NCBI RefSeq assembly: GCF_026151205.1
Contig: NC_087080.1
Location: forward strand, 17,025,337-17,089,336
Reading direction: 5' to 3'
DNA from: Bolinopsis microptera
Lineage: Eukaryota; Ctenophora; Tentaculata; Lobata; Bolinopsidae
Length of the DNA stretch: 64,000 nucleotides
Part shown: one piece after another, positions 58,405-64,000 of the stretch
How the letters are laid out: every line of letters starts with the position of its first letter
Numbering within the stretch: position 1 is the stretch's first letter
The notes under the pieces: generated by a model
Told to the model about the DNA's origin: nothing
The model's database searches: none
What the model saw: only the letters and a program-made list of their open reading frames with translations
Translations under genes and position numbers: made by a program

Positions 58405-58532
58405 CTGTCATTAGTAGGGTCGTATCACCTCCAGGCATCAGGAGACCGATAAAGCTAAAACATCGTTTACATCTTTAGGTACAAACCATGCGATCCTTCA
58501 TATAGCCGGTCTAATATTTGTTTTATTTTCTT

Positions 58533-58982
58533 AGTTGGTAGTTTGCACAATGCACTCCTACTTCTGGAGCTCTGTGAGTTGGTAGTTTTCACTCCTGGAG
58601 CTCTTAGTTGGTAGTTTGCACCCCTGGAGCTATGTGAGTTGGTAGTTTGTACTCCTGGAGCTCTGTGAGTTGGTAGTTTGCACTCCTGGAGCTATGTGAG
58701 TTGGTAGTTTGCACTCCTGGAGCTCTTAGTTGGTAGTTTGCACTCCTGGAGCTATGTGAGTTGGTAGTTTGCACTCCTGGAGCTATGTGAGTTGGTAGTT
58801 CACTCCCGGAGCTATTTGAGTTGGTAGTTTGCACTCCTAGAGCTGTGTGAGTTGGTAGTTTGCACTCTTGGAGCTCTGTGAGTTGGTAGTTTGCACTCTT
58901 GGAGCTCTGTGAGTTGGTAGTTTGCACTCTTGGAGCTCTGTGAGTTGGTAGTTTGCACTCTTGGAGCTCTGTGAGTTGGTGG
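58533..58982. repeat. 31-bp minisatellite, about 14 copies
   Basis: Units contain GAGTTGGTAGTTTGCACTC and TGGAGCT. Length variants lack part of the CTGTGAG segment. The minus-strand reading frame across it is a shadow. Confidence 0.92.
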
Positions 58983-59570
58983 CAGATTTCCACTGCACGT
59001 AGTCCGAGTGATTAGATGATTATAATTTTATCAGAATAGGCAAGTTCTCGTATGATATTCATATACTGTAGGTAGATGCACCTCCTACTGATATAGCATA
59101 GGGAGCTGGAGTGGGGACTCTAATATCTTTTGTCCATACTATGAATCATTGAATTTATCGTCTAAATCTAAGTGCTAAGACTAATGCTGACAAGCTCTAC
59201 AATTCAACGCTTAAAATAAGGATCCTATTCATTTATACCTTGCTTAATTGAACCTGATGAGGTCTCCTAAATTATTTGAGTGGCATGATGCTCCAAGGGA
59301 CTCCCGTTTGCGTGTTATACGCTCCGGCGACTCGTTCATCCCACCTAGTACAATGTCCAAATTTCCTGTAAACGCTGCAGCATCCTCCAACCAGATTTTC
59401 AGTCTTCCTTGGTGGACCTCTTGATAATTCCACACGTGTCCAGTAATAAGCAGGGGTGCCTGGTATTCTGGTCACATGTCCATTGTACGTCTAGTTCTAC
59501 TGGACTCATCTGACTCTAAGCTGCTGAGCACGTTGTAGCATCTCGTACATAAATCACAGGGCTCTGATAC
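58983..59570. other. Spacer between minisatellites
   Basis: No intact gene. A minus-strand stretch at 59285-59440 reads GPPRKTENLV and, in the next frame, EDAAAFTGNLDIVLGG with ITRKRES. It could be a decayed LINE C-terminus, but support is weak. Confidence 0.35.
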
Positions 59571-60735
59571 TGATAGTTAGGTTGAAGGTTATGCTCTGAT
59601 ACTGATACTGATAGTTAGGTTGAAGGTTATGCTCTGATACTGATACTGATAGTTAGAATGAAGGTTATGCTCTGATACTGATAGTAAGGTTGAAGGTTAT
59701 GCTCTGATACTGATACTGATAGTTAGAATGAAGGTTATGCTCTGATACTGATAGTAAGGTTGAAGGTTATGCTCTGATACTGATACTGATAGTTAGGTTG
59801 AAGGTTATGCTCTGATACTGATACTGATAGTTAGGTTGAAGGTTATGCTCTGATACTGATACTGATAGTTAGGTTGAAGGTTATGCTCTGATACTGATAC
59901 TGATAGTTAGAATGAAGGTTATGCTCTGATACTGATAGTAAGGTTGAAGGTTATGCTCTGATACTGATACTGATAGTTAGGTTGAAGGTTATGCTCTGAT
60001 ACTGATACTGATAGTTAGGTTGAAGGTTATGCTCTGGTACTGATAGTTAGAATGAAGGTTATGCTCTGATACTGATACTGATAGTTAGGTTGAAGGTTAT
60101 GCTCTGATACTGATACTGATAGTTAGGTTGAAGGTTATGCTCTGGTACTGATACTGATAGTTAGGTTGAAGGTTATGCTCTGATACTGATACTGATAGTT
60201 AGGTTGAAGGTTATGCTCTGATACTGATACTGATAGTTAGGTTGAAGGTTATGCTCTGATACTGATACTGATAGTTAGGTTGAAAGTTATGCTCTGATAC
60301 TGATACTGATAGTTAGGTTGAAGGTTATGCTCTGATACTGATACTGATAGTTAGGTTGAAGGTTATGCTCTGATACTGATACTGATAGTTAGGTTGAAGG
60401 TTATGCTCTGATACTGATACTGATAGTTAGGTTGAAGGTTATGCTCTGGTACTGATAGTTAGAATGAAGGTTATGCTCTGATACTGATACTGATAGTTAG
60501 GTTGAAGGTTATGCTCTGATACTGATACTGATAGTTAGGTTGAAGGTTATGCTCTGGTACTGATACTGATAGTTAGGTTGAAGGGTATGCTCTGATACTG
60601 ATACTGATAGTTAAGTTAGGTTGAAGGTTATGCTCTGATACTGATACTGATAGTTAGGTTGAAGGTTATGCTCTGATACTGATAGTTAGGTTGAAGGTTA
60701 TGCTCTGATACTGATAGTTAGATTGAAGGTTATGG
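59571..60735. repeat. 38/32-bp minisatellite, about 31 copies
   Basis: The main unit is CTCTGATACTGATACTGATA followed by GTTAGGTTGAAGGTTATG. A 32-bp form lacks one GATACT. Shorter units often carry GTTAGAATGAAGG or GTAAGGTTGAAGG, so two sequence classes are interleaved. Confidence 0.95.
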
Positions 60736-61284
60736 TATTCTCTCTAAGGGCCTTCTAATCGGAGGTAAAATCTCCGAGCTTATGCTGGGTCACTTGGTCT
60801 CATTTATGTTTTTTAATCTAGAGAGACGAGGAAAGTGCACTGTGTAAGCTTACAATATGTATGTACTAGTACTACGGGGGGGGGGGGGGGGGGGGGGGGG
60901 GGGGTGTAACCCAAAAAAACCCAACTCCTACCCAAGAAAAGGTAATACTGGGATTGGGTTTTTTTGGGTTTTTTTGGGTTTTTTAAACAAAATTTAAACA
61001 AAATTCTAGCCATTTCATTAATTGTATTGAATGTGAATTATTTCCCACTGAGTCTTACCTACGTGTTGTTCTCATGTCTTAACTTAATAGATAGTTTACA
61101 TAGTATATAAGTGTGTTTATAATTATATTGATAGTATGTTATCACGATAGCAAACAGGATGTCTCGTTCATTGAGATATAATCCATATGAATGCACAAAG
61201 TGGAAATGTGCCAAACGTGGCAAATGTGTTCTCCTGTCATGGAAGGAGGCTATGGCGAAGGTCAAGGGCAAGTCAAAGCACATG
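60736..61284. other. Spacer with G-tract repeat
   Basis: No gene. Contains the G-tract element described separately and the 3' flank of the LINE fragment. Confidence 0.4.
60876..60990. repeat. G tract plus inverted ACCCAAAAAAACCC element
   Basis: A run of 29 G is followed by TGTAACCCAAAAAAACCC, then an internal segment, then GGGTTTTTTTGGGTTTTTTT. The two AC-rich arms are inverse complements, giving a small foldback. The last bases of the window carry the same AAACCCAAAAAAACCCAAC motif. Confidence 0.7.
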
Positions 61285-62340
61285 ACTTAAATTACTTGAG
61301 TCCGGCTTCAGAGTCCGAGTCTCGATGATGTGTCTCCAAAGCTTTCTGTCCGCCATAAGCTCCTTAATCTCCCCAGTGTTTTTGAGTCCAGTGTCACTTA
61401 TTAGGTTATCGACGAAGGTGAGCGGTGGTCTACCCCTCCCTAGGTTCCCAAAGGAGAAGTTGGTGTGCTGCCAGGTCATCATGTCGCTGGATGTGCCCAG
61501 CCAACCTCATTCTTCTGGCCTGTATCTTCGAAATAACTCTTGGGAGTGATCCAAAGACCTCCTTGTTGGTGCGATGTCCTATCCAGTCCACGTTTAGGGC
61601 CATCCGAAGCATTCTACTGTAACATCCGTCTATTCTTTTCCTCAAAGATTCTGTTATTGTCCACGTTTTCGTTCCATACAGGAAGATTGATTCAACCGTA
61701 GCTTGAACAGACGGATCTTTAAATCTCGGCGCAAATTGGACCTCCATATAGCCTACATTTTGTGGTAGGCAGCCCATGCCTTGGCCTTGCGTAACCTAAA
61801 GTCGTGCTCCGTTGTACTAAAATCCTCAACTTCTTCTAAGGCATGTCCGTCCTTAGAAATTATTGTGTGTGGCTCCTCTCCTACTAAATTAACTGTAAGA
61901 TGCTTGGTTTTAGACAAAAAAGATTTCATGCCTCCTCATCAGATGAGGCTTCTGTAGGACTGTAGCATGTGATGACAGTGAGCCTGGGCTTTCCATTAAG
62001 AGACATGGTGAGGATCCTTGCGCTGTAAGATTTTATAACTTTATAAGACTTATAGCCTCATATGCGCTGCTGTCCTCGTCAAGATGATTTCTACTCTCCC
62101 ATTAGAAGCGCCAGCTGCGTTTCTCCACGCAGATGAGATCACTGGATGAATCCCTTTGTTCATCTTTTTTATTCTGGTATTCTCAGCAATCAGCATGCAC
62201 TACCCGATGTTCGATTCTTGCAGGGCAAGGATGTGCAGCTTGCTTCGAGAAAATAGTTCTGCAAGTTCGATGCGTTTGTGCTATTCTCTGGCTGTTCTTA
62301 TGTTAAATGTGCTAACCTTAGCAGTCCTTTTACATGATAC
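61285..62340 (-). pseudogene. Internally deleted LINE (endonuclease start and RT C-terminus)
   Basis: On the minus strand, 62340-61920 retains pieces of an APE endonuclease (STFNIRTARE, LHILALQESNIG, WRNAAGASNGRVEIIL, GKPRLTVITCYSPT). It then jumps to the late reverse-transcriptase region (HLTVNLVGEEPHTI, DFSTTEHDFRLRKAKAWA, VESIFLYGTKTWTITESLRK, CYSRMLRMALN, ARRMRLAGHIQRH, and in another frame RGRPPLTFVDNLISDTGL). The central palm with the catalytic Asp box is missing. Several stops and frameshifts. The pattern resembles RTE-like LINEs common in invertebrates. Confidence 0.7.
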
Positions 62341-63166
62341 AATACAATTGATGTTCATATTTTTTTGATGTTTTCTTGTTTGACTTTCTGTAGTGTTGTG
62401 GAGACCGAGTCATCAGCTTCTGTAATAGCAGCGTAATTACCCCGGCAACCACTTCCGCTAGAAAAATAAGGGGCTTTAACCCTTAAGCTGTTGATAAACT
62501 TCATCTTGACTTTTCAGTTGGCTCACAATCCTGTGCAGTACCCTACACATTGGCAGTGGATTGTGTTCTTAACTCTTGCGCCACTAAAAGGTTAAGGGCA
62601 TCCGCTTGAACAATAGCCATCTTTAACTCTCACCATAATATCTTGGGTATCTTGAGCATGTAATTGCACGAACATATTGCTAAACAAGACAAATGTGACA
62701 CTTTCTTTTTCTACCTAACAGCATCAGTTGTAATCCTTACCCAATCGTCACCTGCTCCAGTGTGGGACTTTCCGATTTTATCCCAAAGCATAAGGAGGTT
62801 AGAGTGAGAACAGAGCTACACTTTAGCGGGGACTAACCCTTCCCTTGACTACCTCTTTACCCGGTACCCCGGGATAGGGAGCCGTATCCTGACTACCAGA
62901 GTGTGGTCCAGTCTAGCTGGGTCATAGTAGACTAGGTTGAACAGGGTAACAGCCAACACCTCTTTAGCTACTGTGCAATCCACAGTAAAGATTTACGAGT
63001 CTCAAAGCCTCTTGTAGACCAAGAGTTAAGGAGTCAATAGATCAAATTATTGAACTTCCGGGGCTCAATGTCTCCCGTCGACCGTCCTGCCTTTAGCCTG
63101 GACCCCCTGTCCAATATCCAGTCTTCACCACGCGGAGGTAGTGGCTTTCATCATGCTGTCCGATGA
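62341..63166. other. Intergenic or LINE leader, nothing recognised
   Basis: No gene recognised. It lies upstream (minus strand) of the decayed LINE and may be its leader. Confidence 0.35.
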
Positions 63167-63853
63167 GTGTCTGGAAGAGGGCACCAGCAGGATACCCCTT
63201 TTCAAAGTTCTGGGAGCCTCACATCAGACCAGGGCTTCCACCCAGCTATGAAGAAGGGAGTCTCAAGGGGTAGAGAACTCCTTCAAGAACACTATAGCTT
63301 TGAAGGAGAGGCTTTCCAACCATCTTCTGACGGAGCAGAAAGTGACGAAGCGGAAACAGATGATGAAGAAGAGGAAGTGGAGGATATTGACTCATCAGAG
63401 GAATGGGCGAAAATAGTAACTGTGTATGGTGATGCTCTGCATCATGATACGGCTGTTGAGGTTTGCCTCAATGGAGGGCGAGATCGAATGCCATCCCAGT
63501 CAAGATTTTAGCGACTCCAGGGCCATAAGCAAGCGAAGATATCACTTAATATCACATGTGATCATGCAGCTGATGGTAACTGCAAGATTCTTTCAGTTGG
63601 AGATAGAGCATGGTTTCTCGTTAAGCGGATGATCAGGAAAACGGAAACAGAGATCGTGAAGGTGAGAAGAAAGGCTTTATTCCTCTCGTACCGGTTGCGG
63701 TCAGGGTTGGGGTCATCAGTGAGTTGCGTCCCTACTAACTCAATTTGCCATGGCCATCGAAGTGAGCATTACATATGGCTGATATCATATCTGGATGGCC
63801 AACTTCTTCTGAGCACATCAGTGAATAAAATACTGCTTTTGGGTGATATTTAA
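63167..63853 (+). CDS. Acidic hypothetical ORF interrupted by one in-frame TAG
   Basis: The frame 63167-63511 encodes 114 residues with an acidic centre (SDEAETDDEEEEVEDIDSSE). After the TAG at 63509-63511 the same frame stays open to 63853, with CDHAADGNCKILSVGDRAWF and MIRKTETEIVKVRRK. Open frames on both sides of a single stop suggest a disrupted gene or two exons. The part before the stop has no obvious splice donor at the break. Not recognised; could belong to a repeated element. Confidence 0.35.
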
Positions 63854-63962
63854 GCGATTATATCTATTGTGATGTTGTAGTGATGAACCACAACAGTGAT
63901 GTTGTACTGATAATTGTTTTGCTAGGTGCCTACATGATTTTATTTCTTCAAATGAAAAATTT

Positions 63963-64000
63963 GTAAAAAACCCAAAAAAACCCAAAAAAACCCAACTCCT
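63963..64000. repeat. AAAAAAACCC repeat cut by the window edge
   Basis: AAAAAACCC words followed by CCCAACTCCT, matching the arms of the element at 60876-60990. The remainder lies outside the window. Confidence 0.6.

Overview
The window is nuclear DNA of an invertebrate animal. It is AT-rich, has short introns with GT..AG ends, and carries cytosolic ribosomal-protein genes, the nucleolar protein RRP9, the nucleoporin NDC1 and a rhodopsin-type receptor, all in a heavy load of retrotransposons, inverted-repeat transposons and minisatellites. The species cannot be fixed from sequence alone. A lineage that uses spliced-leader trans-splicing (for example a hydrozoan or ctenophore) would fit the packed gene cluster, but that is inference.

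Layout. 1-5 kb: a degenerate tRNA-like block and an element ended by G/C tracts that encloses a 5'-truncated LINE. 5-11.6 kb: a 21-bp minisatellite with an E-box in most units, then a 5-kb array of a 73-bp unit. 11.6-20 kb: mostly non-coding, with a 1.66-kb inverted-repeat element and the first two exons of a class A GPCR (minus strand). 20-23.7 kb: nested remains of at least three retroelements. 24.3-28.4 kb: a transposon with perfect 38-bp inverted ends and a 5-bp target duplication. 28.8-34.3 kb: inverted-end block with three splice-compatible hAT transposase exons, a fragment of another transposon protein and a 91-bp tandem array. 36.0-41.7 kb: a nearly complete LINE (minus strand) whose ORF1 joins an AlkB-like dioxygenase to an SGNH esterase and whose ORF2 has endonuclease and reverse transcriptase.

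42.4-51.1 kb is the only dense host-gene region: RPL38, RPL35, RPL41, RRP9, a second RPL41, RPLP1 and NDC1, all on the plus strand, 220-470 bp apart, each with an AG acceptor a few bases before its ATG. This looks like a polycistronic or trans-spliced unit of ribosome genes. The last 54 bp of NDC1, stop codon included, are amplified into a 34-copy array.

53-64 kb: a possible terminal exon of a membrane protein, a 4.3-kb transposon with about 870-bp inverted ends and an 8-bp target duplication carrying a four-exon gene, two more minisatellites, an internally deleted LINE and an acidic ORF with an in-frame stop.

Most interesting for follow-up: the AlkB+esterase LINE ORF1, the collinear ribosomal-gene cluster, the NDC1-derived array, and the 54.1-58.4 kb and 24.3-28.4 kb transposons, whose ends and target duplications are clear but whose transposase is not recognised.
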